DNA of 64,000 bases, from assembly GCA_907163375.1 (NCBI GenBank), contig CAJQUW010007426.1, positions 62,001 to 126,000 of the forward strand, given 5' to 3'. Every line of letters begins with the position of its first letter. The first letter of the stretch is position 1. The translations under genes were made by a program, and so were the position numbers. The stretch comes from Prostheceraeus crozeri. Lineage: Eukaryota > Platyhelminthes > Polycladida > Euryleptidae. The notes beneath the pieces are model-generated. The model saw nothing but the letters and a program-made list of their open reading frames with translations. It ran no database searches and had not been told where the DNA came from. Positions 12,135 through 27,100 of this stretch are shown here, in pieces.

Positions 12135-15100
12135 GTGAGTTTTTTGTCATTAGGTGGCAGCCCTTAGATAGGCTAAGATCGTGTAATTTGAAGAAAAAGG
12201 ATTGTCTGGTATCAGAGAGAGGTCTAATTAAAAACGTTTTTCAAGTAGGTGAGAGCACGTATTTTTAGAAATATTACATTTTTATGCAATAATATGTTGT
12301 TCTGAAATACTGAGCTGCAAGTTTAGCCGCACCCTCTCCCATTAATTCTAGCTCCCCTTTCAAGCTGGTCAGATTCCGTCATCCTGAAAACTTGTCGAAG
12401 TCGCATCAGTTTGTAAAGACTAGTTACTCGCAATTTACGAGACGTCAAGAAACCTCAAACTTTGAATTCATCTCACTGATCACTGTGTTAACAAGGTTAA
12501 TGAAGATATTATCAAAAACTGATGATTTCCTACGATGATTTCCAATGACATGTATCTTAGATATGCTTTTAAAAACCATTCATTCAAAATCTGATCAAGT
12601 TGCAATGATTCATCGCAAATGGATGATGGAGTCATTTTGCTGGCGCAACTCGACGTTCGCCTTCGTAGACTTTTCGTGGACGTACTCGGGTAGGTCCTAC
12701 ATGCCGTCCTCCGTCGCATCTTCCCTGCCTTGAGAAGTCAACTTTCGCGTTGACTCATTGACTTAATTTCTAATCGAACTCACCAGTGGAACATGACATT
12801 TATGCGTCTACAGAGCATGCATTTATAGGCTGATGTAGTGGTGACCCTCAAGGTAGTGTCTTACATGAGTAGCGGTCTGGTGGAATCTATAACAGAATCG
12901 TGGTTTGAGGTTTCCAATTTCCGTCTAATCAATCTTCTAACAATTGACTCTTTGCCATTCAGTGGAAAAAATCAGCACTTATAGAGGCATCGTTGTCTTT
13001 AGCACCTTTTTCAGCAGACATCCATGGTTCCTACACTTCTTAAATCTTCTTAAATCTCCTTAATTTTAATTTCCTCCTTAAATCTCCTTAAATGTCCTTA
13101 ATTTTTTGAAAATCTTCTTAAATTTCTGGACTTTAGATTGATTCCGTGACGGTGCGTGGTGGGTGATGAATCAATAACATAGCGCAAATCTTCGGAAAAT
13201 CCTATTTTCATATTCCTATTATATTTATTAAGACCTATTTCAATAATACTTCTGCTTGAAAACGTTTTCATTGTATCTCTTTTTCTGGATAATGAAATGA
13301 ATGAAATCAAACATATCTGTGTAGTTATAGCTTACCATAGTACGCGTGTATTTTGAATTTATAATAATTTTATTCCAGAATAACTTCAAATTCTTCGTGT
13401 TGATAAGGTGGGGCAAACATTGTTTCATGTATAAAGCCAATAGCTGTGACTAGGACAACCACGATTTTCAACTTCGAATCCAAATAATGTTATATGGATT
13501 TTTTTATGTATTCAGAGGTAGTTTGTGATGAACAAATAGAAAAATCATGAAAGTGAAAGCAATCCAGCCTTGTTTCTTTCAGCTGACTTTACTTTATATT
13601 TTCTCTTGGATTGCGGAAATCAATATTCTTCATCAATTGTAATCATTTGTCTAATGATATTTTTTATGATATACATGTACATTTAACAAACAAAACTTGG
13701 CTTTATATTTTGTTCCTTGTTGATATGTTCTTGTTTCCATTGTTGCAAATTGCTTAATCAGGTCAGCAACTTTCAACAATTCAGTTCGGCAAATATTGAT
13801 GAGCCTGCACCTGCCCTGTGTATTCGACAGCAAAGTGCAAAGGTAAAGAATTGTTATCATTACGAAAATTCAAATTCACAGAGGATCATGATTGCTTTTG
13901 AGCGTACTTCCAAATGTAAAGATTACACAGAAAGAAATATTTTTTGATTGATAATGCTAATGGAGTTCCAAAACGAAACAAATTTTTTCCATGAACATTG
14001 GATATACATGGCTCAATGGAATTTCATATCACAATTTACAAAATGACTTCTCAAATGTGGGACTACTTTTGCGACGGCACACTTCGGATTTGGAATCGTT
14101 CTTCTTAGCAGAATGTGACTATCAGAGAGTCGAGAATTCACCTTTTCTATACTTCCCCAGGTGGAGGATCGAACCCTGGACCTTCTGTACATTATGTTAT
14201 CGGTGCGGTCACTTAACCAACTGAGCCGTCATACCTCCTTAAATAAAGTGATTAATGTTCTTAAAATCTCCTTAAATCTCCTTAATTTTTGAATCAGAAA
14301 AAGCGTGGGAACCCTGGACATCACAGTCATCTCGGCATAACAATTTCTGACAACTTAATCGAGTGAAAAAGTAGCTTAATATCGTGATTGCTTTTTACTG
14401 TGTCATCCTGAAACACAGACAGATGCTGATTGAATGAGGCAATTTATTTTTCTGAATAAGTCATCAAAAACGGTTGGCTTTAGAATACGCGTACGACTGC
14501 ACGCACGGTGGTGCATGTCTTTTAAAAAAGTCAAACTAGAGAACCCTATGAAGAAACTAGTTTTTTACATCCAGGGCTCTAAAAATTCACTATCTAATTT
14601 CTTTACTTTTGCTGGCAATTCGGTTTACATAGTATTGTGTTTTCTCAACTATAACCCACGGGTTATGTGATCCTCTTTGTAATTCATGTTAAATTTGTGG
14701 TATCTATGTTCGGGTTCTATTTAAGGGTGGGTTGCATGAATTATTTTCTAGTTTGTGATATAAATGTCTCCATTCATTAACAATAAAATACAGACATTGA
14801 ATATGTAAATGGTAAAGCAGAATACGAAAAGGAAGAAATCAGGGAGAGCGATGATTGCGACAGTGACGACGAACTCGAGACGCAAGATTTGCAAGAAGTA
14901 GAACTAGAAGCTTAAATAGGGTGAAGATGTGGCATTAACCAGTTTGCTTTCTTGATCGTTTTATTGTGTTATTTTCAAGTAATGTTGTATTATTTCACAA
15001 GTTATCGCCCCCAAAATTTTTAAGAAGTCTTTATCAATCGACAGGAACCGGAACATTTTATAGTGCAATTAAGGTATGAGTGGTCGGCTAGAGCGGAGCT

Positions 15101-18100
15101 TCCTCTAAACACTTCCAAATCCGCGGTGATGGACATCGCCACCAGAACTGGTATTCGACTCGAAGAAATTGCGGACGTTGTAGGAACTGTCATTCCAAGC
15201 GTGACCTCTATGAAAATCCTCGGTGTCCGTTTCGCAAAGGATCTTCGCTGGGATATTCACTGCAAGGAGATCTTCAAGAAGGCCTCTAAACGCATTTTTG
15301 TCCTCAGAAACCTGAAGAGAGCAGGTTGTAACGCTCAGATTTTATGGAGAGTCTACTGACAAACTATCCAATCCCTTCTCACCTACTGCCATCCGTGCTG
15401 CTGCAATATGTCCAAAAAGGTTGCAAGTTCCTTGTCAAAGTAGAGAGACGAGCCTCTAGAGTAATTTTCGGTACTTCCCATGGATCAGACTTAATAACTA
15501 CTACTACATTGGCACGCACCAACCAAAGGTCTGGGACCCGCCTATTCCAGTGTTATGACAACTATCAACCACCCTTTGCGTCAATTTTTCGACGAAAGGT
15601 CCCCAACTCACAGGAATTCTTCAACCCTCAAAAAACCCAGATGCCGTACTGTCCGCTTCTCCGACTCTTTCATCAAGTACTGCTCTACGTGTTCATAATT
15701 TCCTCTCTCCATGCTGGTTATCATGCTTCATTCATTCATTGTCTCTTTTGTATCATGAACTCTGCATTGTTCGTAACTGTTTTATGCCTCTGTACTGCGC
15801 GCACCGCACATGTGTGCCAATAAAGTTATTATTATTATTATGACTTTCTATCAATTTGCGGAATTTCATGCAGATTGATTAAGTGCACTTAAGAATTCGA
15901 GGCATTGGTGTTAGGTGTTGTCTCTACTGTTCAGATATCGCTTGAGTGAGATGTGTAATTATTCTCACCGATGTCATACTCGTGACAACTTCTTAAATCA
16001 GTGACCATGTTCTTGATGATGAAAAAGGGTAGAATCTTAGGGATGCGCCAGATTTGAAAAACTAACTTTGCCTGGTAATGACCTGGTAACTTATGTCTGA
16101 CGTAAATGAAATTCTAATAATATAGAATTGTGTACACATGCCACAAGGATAAAATCGTCACGATAAGTATAGCATAAACAGAGGAGCTAAATAACAAATC
16201 GTTGAGCCGGCAGACGAAAGATTGTCGCGACTTCATCGTGAATATCGTTAGCAGTCTATCGTTATCGTACCTTTACCGTGTTAGAAAGATTGTCACACCT
16301 TGATCTACGCATATCGCTTGCTGTATTTCAAGCTAGCACTTCTAGTTCAAAATGCGCATATTAAAGTTGCACGAACCTTTATACCGCATTTCCTCTAATA
16401 AACGCCGCAGCTGAGAGGTCAACCTTTCAATAAATGCCGCCATCTAATAGACACCGCACCTCTGATAACAATAAAATAAGGAAAATGATGAATAAGTGTA
16501 GTGCCTAATCGTCCATTGAGCTGAAACAGCAAAGATGCACTGGTAGTCAGCAAGCGTAAGTGGAATGCCAAATGATACTACAATATTTGTAGTCTATTTT
16601 CTGATTAATAATATTTTTGTCACATAATAAAAAGCGTCACACTCAACACCACACTCAAATCAATGCATCTAATTTAATATCGTCATCAACATCAGGTTCT
16701 GAAATAGATTCGGCAAATTGTAGAGCTTTCTGTGCCGTCGAGCACTGGGTCATTTCATGACTCATCACGCTCAACTTTTGTGTGAACCCGACATTCAAAG
16801 GACCACGGGAAGGAAACAGCAAATGCGACTAGTGTACCGGCAATTCCAAGGAATTAGTCCCACACAATTCATTCAGCGCCGACACCACCACGCCCTGTCG
16901 GTAATGTAGAAAGACGAAGGCTAGATTAGCCTCAATTTGAAAAAAAATTAGTGAGTGGAAAATCGCATATTTCAATAAACGCCTGCCCTTTCAATTATGC
17001 CGCACTTATAATCAAGCCATTGTAAATATACGCTGCGGCGTTTATTAGAGGAGATGCGGTATGCTTAAAAAATTCTGCTAGCAAAGCACTTTTTAGGTTT
17101 TGGTAGTATTTGCTTGAGTTGAACAGGTTTCAGACAAATTTCAAAACGTGGAGTGATAGCTTATAGGTGCCACTTATTTTTATTCCTTGAAGACTCTCAT
17201 ACATGGCGTATTGTCTTTTTCTCGAAAATGATAAATGGTCTTCTCTTTATTTTAGACAAAGAAGTTCTTCTATTGAGCAATCTATTAAAGCAGAGACGTT
17301 GGAAAATGTTTTTGAAATTGAAGTGAGTTGAAGTAATCTAGAAAATGTTTTGAACTTACACATAAATGCATATTTAATTGTTTTACCAGACATTCTTTCC
17401 TTTCCTCTGATCTTTTTGTTTTCGTCGATAGCTTTCATGTACAGTGTAGGTTAATGTCATTCAAAATTTTGGTTCTTTCATGAGCGTTCTTCCGCTTCGG
17501 AATATTTTTTCTTAATAGTATGCCGACACTGTGGCCTTCTGGGAATGCGTCCGGTAGACCTTGGTCGGGTCAAACCTAAGACTTCAAAATAGGTACACTC
17601 TGCATTCCTGCGAAACATTCAGCAAAAAATGATTGGGTGAGATCAATAGCATATCGGCTTCATGGAAGAAGGGCTATGCGCATTATTTGCTGCCGAGTAC
17701 AGGGTGCCCCAAAAGTTATTAACTTTTTTGCTATGAATCAAAAGGGGTTTTTGTATTATTTCAAATGGAATGCTTGCCACTAGATAATTTTTTAGACGCA
17801 ACACACATTTTTCGAAACCTAAGAATTAGTCACCTTCAACTTTCAAAAGAAACAACCTTCTGAAATAGCGAAACTTTTGACAGTTCATTTCTATACCATA
17901 CACCAAATAACACTATTTTAAAATCTCATGATTCATAACCTCTTCCCAACTCAGACTGTAGTCAGACTGTCTGGCATTTCATTACAGACTAGTATGCTGT
18001 ATCTATTGTCAAATGCTGTGAGCCATTGTCAATCATACGAATTTAAATTCGAATAATGAATAAAGCATTGACTTCATAGTTAGCAAGTTGACGAATCTCG

Positions 18101-21100
18101 CTGCAGAAAATGTCGAAATCTTCGATTGGAGAAAATGTCCATGTATCGTGGAGAGTCAACGATTATTTCTTATCAAATACGTCAAGGAGATCCCTGCTTC
18201 CTCTGTTATCAGATGCTGGTGCTCGAAGTTCAATGAAGAATTGAGGAATAAATTAAAATGTTGCCTTTGTTGACATTTCGCGATTTCCCGAGAACTTTCT
18301 AGAAATCCTGCGTCAGATTCTTGGATCTAAATGGTAAACAAATTGAGTTTGCATTCCAGCCTGTGGATTTTTTCTTATTGGACCGGATGAAAATATTATG
18401 TGCAACTTTTGTTGTGTTCATACAGTCAAAATTGAAACAATCGATTTTCCATTTGAAGTAGCGAAAACAAAATAAAGACCAAAGCAAATGCAAGTAAAAA
18501 TTAAGCATTTTCTATGAATGGAAAGAAACATTGGCAGATCAACATGTTATCATTTTTCAATGTGCTTGACAAGTCGAAAGCCTTGCCACTCTACTGAAAT
18601 GACACTTTGAAAACTCCTTTTTTTATGAGTTAAACAAAAAGTTTGACTTCTAGGGCACCCTGTATATTTATGATAAACATCAAATCAGCTCTCTTCCCAA
18701 AATAATTAGTTAATAAATTTGATAAATGACCACCAACATAAATTGGTTGCTTGCATTCCCATTGCGTAGAAACAGTCTTGACCACTTTTCACATACATCA
18801 CATTGTATGCTGGTGGTAAATGTTTTTAAAATTGCCAGATTTGCTAAGTGGCGTGCGAACGTAGACATCTTGTTTTATTTTCTTTGACCCAACCTCTTTT
18901 TGACCTTTTGTTGCATACTACACCGGTGTTTTCACTCAGAGTTGCGCAACCATCAATAAAGCACTATTGATGAATTTGTGATCAACACTTACATTATGAG
19001 TATTAATTGAATATTAGTGGACCTGTGTTTAAATCATGTTTTTGTCTCTTGCTTAACGAACCTCTGATTGCTTGAAAATGTGAAAATGTATTTAGTTAAT
19101 GTCGTGCATCTCGATTCAGTAATCTTTCAAATCCAATTATTAATTATGTGGTTACTTCAGCTCTTTGTATTTACAGAATGTCAAGGAAGAGGACGTATTA
19201 GAAATTAAAAGATTGCAAGATGTGATTGAAAGTAAGTTCATCATATAACCTCAAATGCATTATTTAAGCAGTGACAACAAAATGAATTCGACACAGATTC
19301 TTCATTTAATGCAGCTTCGTCTGTTCTACCCACCGTCACTGATCAAGGACAAATGCCGGAGTACACAGATTTGAGTGCAGACGAGAGCCATCAAGCGCTG
19401 GCAATAGAAGAAGACGTCCTAATGGTAGGAGAATCAGCTGCCTGTGAAGTTGTGAATCGGGATAATCTCAAAAGAAGCATTTCAGCGGCACAAGAAGCAA
19501 GTGAGGTTATGCTACTACAGTTTGATGTTTTTCTGGTTTTCTTAGTTCAATCCCACTCAGTGATGCAGTAAGAAACTTTCCTAAAAACTTTCAAATCTAG
19601 ATTGTTAAAAGCGAAGAAATATTGTACTTATACCCTTTAAAAGTTTAAGTTGCAACTTTTACTAAAACCGTCATATCACTACGAAACCTACCAAAACTTC
19701 TAAAATTTAATTATTAATCTTAACAAAATTTCTTGAGCTAAATAACCTGGCAACTTTGGACCTTTATTACTAAATTATTCTTAATATACATGTGCAGTAA
19801 TTCAAATGAATTTATTTCTACGTCTCGATAAACTAACGAACAATACTCAGGAGTCAGGACAAAAATTATCGTGAAATAATTGGGTCATTGCATAGAACTA
19901 TTTGAACCTTCCGAAACCTTGTCCCAGGGTAAACGTTTGGGAACGACTCATTGTGGTAATTTCGGTGAAAATCCAATCTCTTTACCAGGATAAGCTTGAA
20001 GACTTCAGCAATGACTATTGACTTTAATATCGCCATATCTATTAGCTTATCTGATAATCTTTAATTGCTCACAAGATTCTATCAGCTAAATCGTGTTAGC
20101 TAATCAAAGTTTTGAAGGAACAGGCAATCATTCAATAGCTAATATAAATTGTTAAATACTTAATACAACGCACTCCGCCCACCACCGCAAAGTTTCCTCA
20201 CAGCAGGCGATTGATGCTGGCGGCTCGGTCACAGATTGTTGAACTGCTTTGCTCGAACTTGCCTAATGCCTGCACCAATATCCTCTTCACCTTTGAAAGG
20301 AAACCGTGTTATCAAGTGGCATAGCATGTTCAGGGGATCTAGTTTGGGTCCCACAATGACTGCCTTTTGTCATGGGTATGAACGAGTCGAAGTTTGATAT
20401 CTGCCAGGGTCGCTTTCCCTTGTTTTAGGGGAGATATTTTGACGATTGTTTGGCCACCTTCGAAGATGATGACCAAGCAAACTATTTTTTTGGAACGTCG
20501 TTGCTTATAGCATCAAGTTTGCTGTTATTAAGCAAAGACAATCAGATAGTCTTCCTTCATACAAAGATTGATTGATTGTTTTTCATATCAAATCTAACAA
20601 TGCCAGCATGTATGTTCCTCACTCAGCTTACGCCCCATGTCTTACTGGCTGCTACAGCGGGCCGATTTTTATATGATGGGTCGGCTTATGAGATCTCAAA
20701 TGTCTTAATCAATAATGGTTTTGACAGTAGAAGCATTAACCGTGTAAAAGAAAAGATTGAAATGAATTCTGAGTCCAGGGAATCAAAAAAGAATGAAGAG
20801 GCGCAGAAAACAATAATACGAGTAGTTTGGCCCGTTCCTTTCATTAATCAAGCTGAAAATGAAATGAAATGCAAATTCGCTCTCTGAATAACCTACTTCC
20901 GCCGAACAGAAATTTGACCAGTTTACAAAGTTTGAAAGCTCATAGATGAGTTTCAAAAGTAATTCTGAGTTTTTTAAAATCCTATCACATATCATCAATG
21001 CGCTTGTGATCGTTTTGACATTCTGTTTAGACTAGGATTGAAAAATGTTAATGTTTCTTGTATTTTTAAATACCATAATTTTGTGACGTTTTCTTGAAGA

Positions 21101-24100
21101 TATCTTACCTTTGAATGAGTTGCCAACGTCATGGATGGTTTCAATAGACATAATAAAAGAACCCTGAGCTGCATTTCTGGTACTCAAAACTAAACATGTC
21201 ACATCAACGAGCGGCATTTGCTCTCATAGAATTTAGTATCTCTTCTGTCGGTCTACTTGTATCAAATTTCATTCTGCCTGCTTTCCTTTTTGTTTTCGTG
21301 CTGCCTATTCTCTTAAAAATCTTTCTGAATATTGAAAGTTTGTTCTGTTGCAATCCACACCCGCATCTGTCACTAAGCAAACGAAAACCACAGTTATCAC
21401 GTTTCTATTGTATTGCCCAAAGCTTCCTTCATAGGTGTATCTGGCGTTATTACCTTCCACTGACGTAGAATGTCCATCTCGATCTTTGTAGATGTCAGCT
21501 GTCTCTGTCATCAAATAATTGGGAAACTAGGCCATTGCACTTGGACCACTCAAGTCGATGATATCAATAATCATTCTACATCCCAACGACCGATAATTGA
21601 TTTACAGGCATGAATGAAAGACCTCTTCCGTCTATGCTACCTACTGAAAATCCGGTCTTCTACATGTTCCGTCTACGGCAAGTTCCGTCTTGTTGTTGAT
21701 TTTTATGTTCGCACGAGTGCATTTTGCTTGCATAAGTTTAGGAGTTAGGACTAATGAATATCAATACCTAAAGAGAAACTTTATTTCAATTTTGTGCCGA
21801 GAGAACAGCTCAACTTGCATTATGTACATTCACTCCCCATGAAATGATGCCACTTACCAAAAAATACTCAACAGTTGACACCAAGATTTATGTGATATCT
21901 AAACTTCACTAATTAGTTCCTATAATACAAGGAGCTTGTTTTTGGAATATCACGAATTATGTAAAATCCGTTTGAAAATTCAATCATGTAAACCTCGTGG
22001 AAAACTCCTGGAAATTTCATCAAAAGGCTCCTGGAAACTCCTGGAAAAACGATCCTCGAAAACCGCGGAAGCCCCGCTCAAATTTTTTATTTTAAGCGTA
22101 TTGAAGCGTCGTTTTACGAAAGTGCTTCCGATAACTTATCAAATGCATCCCCGAAGTTTCAAATGCTAGCGACTTACAGTTTAGCCACAACGGGTGTGTG
22201 CAGAAACGTGTGCTTTCGTATTTAAATGTGCGAATGATTTTCGATTATGTTGACTTCCCATTTTTAATTATCGGAAAAGGCCACTCGCATGGATCAAGTC
22301 AAAACTTCTTAACTTCTTAATGGCACTGACCAGTGACCAATGTATGCGACTCCACGATCGTTGACATTATAAGGTATAAAATTATGTTTGGCATCATAAA
22401 AACTGCAAGAAATATCGATCTACATCTAAAAAGCATGTTCACAATCTAGAAATCAGGACCATCTGAGATGATTAGATTTTAAGTAGTCAACCTCACATTT
22501 CACTTTTCATATTTGTGCTTGACTTTTCTACGACAAAAAGGTATAGCAACATAACTTTCATAGCTATGAATTCATTGGCTAGTAACCAACATACAAGTAG
22601 CCTACAGCTGTTGAAACGAAGAGAAAGTCTCTGAGTCGCCTCGCTAGCTAAATGTGTATGACAGCAAATCACAAAAACGTAGGAGGATGCTGGAAAGTTT
22701 TCATGGACAACAGCAACACGACGGATTTGCTATTTGAGGCGTTCAGAAAACATACAAGTAGGGTCAACAACCACTGTGTGCCAAATTCAAACTTTGTATT
22801 GATGGAAAGTTTTATCAAGTTGATCTTATGCATTGTTTGTATGTCTGAAGTAAGTCACGAAAAACAGATTTTCTGTATAGCAGAAATGTTCTCAGCAATT
22901 TACAAACCTATAATGCAGTTAAGATTTTGGCTAGAAAATAAACTGCCTACTATAGTACATGTCAGTAGAAGTAGGCCTAAAAATGCCTACATTCAAACTG
23001 TGAGTCAATTGATTTCCGGCTATAAATTTAGCAAAGGCATAGGTTGTAGATGTTTCTAGGAACACTCCTGTTATTGAAATTGGACTACTACCCTTCCCTT
23101 GTGACATTTTTATCAAACATGAGTTTCCTTTACTTGATAGGCGCACATGCTTGGAATTGTCACAATTACATGTCCATTATCATTCTATTTAAACAATAGA
23201 AAATCTTGGTCATGTACAAAATGAATTCGACCTCTGATTTTTCCGCGTTTTAGTGGAGCATTGCTAGCTTACTTCCCCTAATTCGAATAGACTGCTCTTA
23301 CATCCATCAATCAAAGAGAATGCCATATCAAAATGGAAATTCAATCCTAATCGATTGCTGGAATTTTCTTACCAACACATACTAAGTAGTGCGTAATCTG
23401 CACAATCTTGGCCTTTTCCCAAAGAGGGGCAGGATTCAAGATTATGAATCTTAATCGAAATGATTTACTTCGAATGTTTAGCGCTCACTATCAAGGATGG
23501 TCAAAGATGATGTTCATGTTTTGTGCCTATCGCAGCTTGCTTTATCAATCTTACGATCACGTTCTTGAAAATGTCCATATTCCTATCGTATAGGGGTGTG
23601 TATGTGTCGCTAGTTTTACTAATTAAACATTTTAAAAAAATGTTATCACATATTTCAGTCAATTATTGTAAACCATTCTGATTAAAGATTCAACTCAACC
23701 TCCATGAAAGTACACACATCTGCCCACACTCAGGACATCCCGCGTGCTGCTAAATTAACCTCTTGATTCAATGGTATGGCTGGAGTGCGATTTCTACTTG
23801 CATGTATGTTTCACTTATCCCTTAAATAGATAGAAAACGTTCAGTTTGAAAGCATTTTTTTAAATATCAAAAAGCTTCACCGATGATTATGTTGGACAGC
23901 AATAACATTTATTTGATTTTTTACATCAAATGCCAGTAATTTTGTCAGTATAGAACAACTACTAAATGTGAAGAAATGCAAAATTGTTCTGCGAAGTATC
24001 AGATAAGCAGGGTGGCGGCCGAGCCCGGGAATCGCCCTTTAATTTTAGCGAAATAGCCGATTAACACTTATATAACCCGGGAATGCCATTTTGTGATTTT

Positions 24101-27100
24101 TTGCCAGTAAGTTAAACCAGCATAATTGCTTGATTTCAACAGCCACTATTATGACTTTTATTGAGCGCACCATTTCTATTAAATTTCTTCGAATACTAAC
24201 TGAAATAGCCAATATGAATACACATCTGGATGAAACACTTATGAGTACATGAATTTGTTTCGTTTTCATATGACTGTAAATGATATGTGTGAGGCGATGG
24301 CTATGTCGTAGGCTCGTCGTTTAGTGTGAAATCGCTAATGATGAAGCTTTGCAAATAAGTAATGTTGCATCTTGCAAAAACAATGTGTGGCTATTCACGT
24401 CGAAGTCGATGGGTTGACTATAAACTAATTCATTTGTCAAATGTCAACAGATGTAACCACCACGAGACATGTTTCGGCCTGTTGAGATTTGATAAATTTA
24501 TCAATTGCCAGGTTACTTGTCTAAACTAATTCGTGTATGCAAATATAAATCCGCAAAAAATCGTTTTCGTTTTTTTTGTTCCTTAACGAGCTTACATACA
24601 ATTTCGCAACAGACTCGTAATATGGCAAGTTGGCACATTATGTGGCCTCTAATGATGTAATTAAAGTTGCGAGTTTCAGACAAAAAAAGTCATCTAAATC
24701 GTCGTCCATCTTCACGTTAAAATTTTCATAATTTGTAAGATACTTGCAAGTGTAAAACCTTTTGAGCAATAATAGCTTAACTTAAAACTGCAGGTTACTT
24801 ATACACTTTCACCCACACCAAGTTGCGGAAGGATATTAGTCCAAAATCATGCCAAAAAATAACCGCGATATGTGCGTGTGCATTTCTTAACACACACCGC
24901 ATTAATTGACGGTCAAATAAAATATTTCAAGAGTGCGGGATTGGCTGATAGTCCATCAAACATTTGACAACATGTACATTAGTAAGCCTATGTATTGTTT
25001 TTGAAAGTAATCAGAACCACGAATATTTCTTGAATAAACTTACTTGGGCCTACACATCTAGCTATTTTTTAAACAAGCACGGACGATTACATCTTTATTC
25101 TGTGGTTTGTAGCCTGTGAGCTATTTATGAAATCTGAACGATAGGTTTTTTTCGTACTTTTTAATAATCACAGAATATTTCATTTTTATCTATTGATTCA
25201 TGTAATTTTTGCTTTTAGCAATTTTTTTTAGACTTCAACTTTCAGACATGTAAGACTGAAGTTACAAATTGCCTCTTGAGACGTGATATTTTCAAAAGAT
25301 CTGTATTATCAATTTATTGTATTGACATTTTAATTTTTTCGGCACGTTAATATTATGTCAATAGACAACTAGAAGCTCACGGAATTAATTATACAATGTG
25401 AAGAAGAAAGTTGAATAATTTGATTAGGAGGAATACAAAGTCACATTCGAGTTAAATTAAACCAGATAAAGAAGCTTCTGCCATGGTTTAATTCGATGGC
25501 ATTGTCTTCAATACCGAGGTAACATTACTGCGTTGCACCGTATTCGCTGAATCAAGAAAGATCGAGACTTTGATTCTCGGGCAATATACTTGACTGTGCT
25601 CGAAAAATCAGACACAAATTTCACGACTGGCGGTTTCCATGCGCCCATTATTTCTACACAAGCTGATAGAAAGAAGATGATGATTAGGAATTCTTTTGGC
25701 GCTTGCGGTCTTCCTCCAGTGTGGCAGTGTTCCTGGTTGCTCTTGTTCATACTTCTTGACAAGTTTGGTGTCATCGCGTGCCTTTGTATTAACATGTGCT
25801 TTTTCATATCATGGCATGAATGCGCTGTAGTTCAAAATGGCGTGTTCCAAAATGTAATTGCTTCAACTAAACATATTTGAAAATTGAAGCCTGAGTAGGC
25901 CTACAGCTAAAGACAGCTTTATAGAATTTTATGAATCAGATGATGACAAAGCAGTGTTTTGTGATCGTCAGGAAGTGAATTTTCCTGTCGATATGAAATC
26001 ATTTAGATTCCGTAAGTAGTTCACTAGCTGCAGGCCATTGAGGAAAGTAGATGGTTTTCATCTTAAGAACCACCGCTCACAGAATTTTTAAAAAATTAAA
26101 AACTGAGGTCGATTGAGTCAAATATTGTTCACGTCAAAATTTGATGGCAAAATTCAAATAGGAATTGTCTCAAATTTTACGATGGAAGCAGTTTAAAGAA
26201 GTGTCCCGATAATTATCGAGCGGTGTAGTTGGAATAATATATCTGGTCAATATTAAAGAAATACCTTGGAAATTCGATGAAATAAATAGCTCGGGAATCG
26301 GCCGGAAATTTCAGGCTTGAAATCTGGCCGCCACCCCAGATAAGCCTTGAATTTGTCATAGAACCACCCAAAACAAGTGACAAAGTTCCTATAGTAAAAA
26401 TTTAGAAAATGTCCTCACGCAGGAAATCCTGCGTCTGGGCGACAATGGGTTAATAAAGAGCAGCAGAAATTCGCTAATGAATGGAACGGCTCATACACTC
26501 AGCGTTTAAATCTGTTAATGATTTTACTCTTTTGTAGATGCTATCTTATTAGTATTTAAGTAGTTTGTGTTTATGTATTTATATTTTCATGTGACTTATT
26601 TGTCTGGCGAGCCTGACTTCCAAACTGAACTCATTTCATTGTGAAGACGTGTTCAAGATGTGTCTCTTCTATGCTACTCTTTCCGTTGGAAATGATCTTA
26701 TGGAATGATTGAATCATGTTCAGTCAAAGCATTGTTATTTCCTATGAAACATGAAACGACTGTTCACACTGGATGGATTTGTCACAATCTAATTCATATT
26801 TCTTATGTGGTCATCTGTGTATAATGTGAATTTTCCAAGCACAAATTTTAAGGTAGATTGACTGAATATCAATAGTGTAAATTCCTGAAAACTCTTGATT
26901 ATTCAATGTAGAACATTTAGTAAAAGAAGCACATCATAATGTCGTATTTGGAAGGGATCGGAGTTACAAAGAAAAAATATAGCTGTGATGAAAATATTAC
27001 TTTTTGTGAGAGAAATGGTTTTTCCATTGGTTGCTTTTTATCTTACAGATTTAGTAGGCGATTCCACTTTTCCTCGAACAGTCAAGAAGAATGACTTGAT

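Noticed and set aside
13762-13842. Candidate exon 2 of gene A after TTAATCAG, before GTAAAG
   Set aside because: It lies inside the hAT-like element, and the exon at 17256-17322 matches gene B exon 2 in length, phase and sequence.
14161-14238. Functional tRNA gene on the minus strand
   Set aside because: Box A and box B are present but the T-arm stem fails and only part of the acceptor stem pairs; a SINE remnant is more likely.
22652-23059. 135-codon open frame as a host gene
   Set aside because: No domain, no splice context, composition like the surroundings; kept only as a remark in the intron entry.
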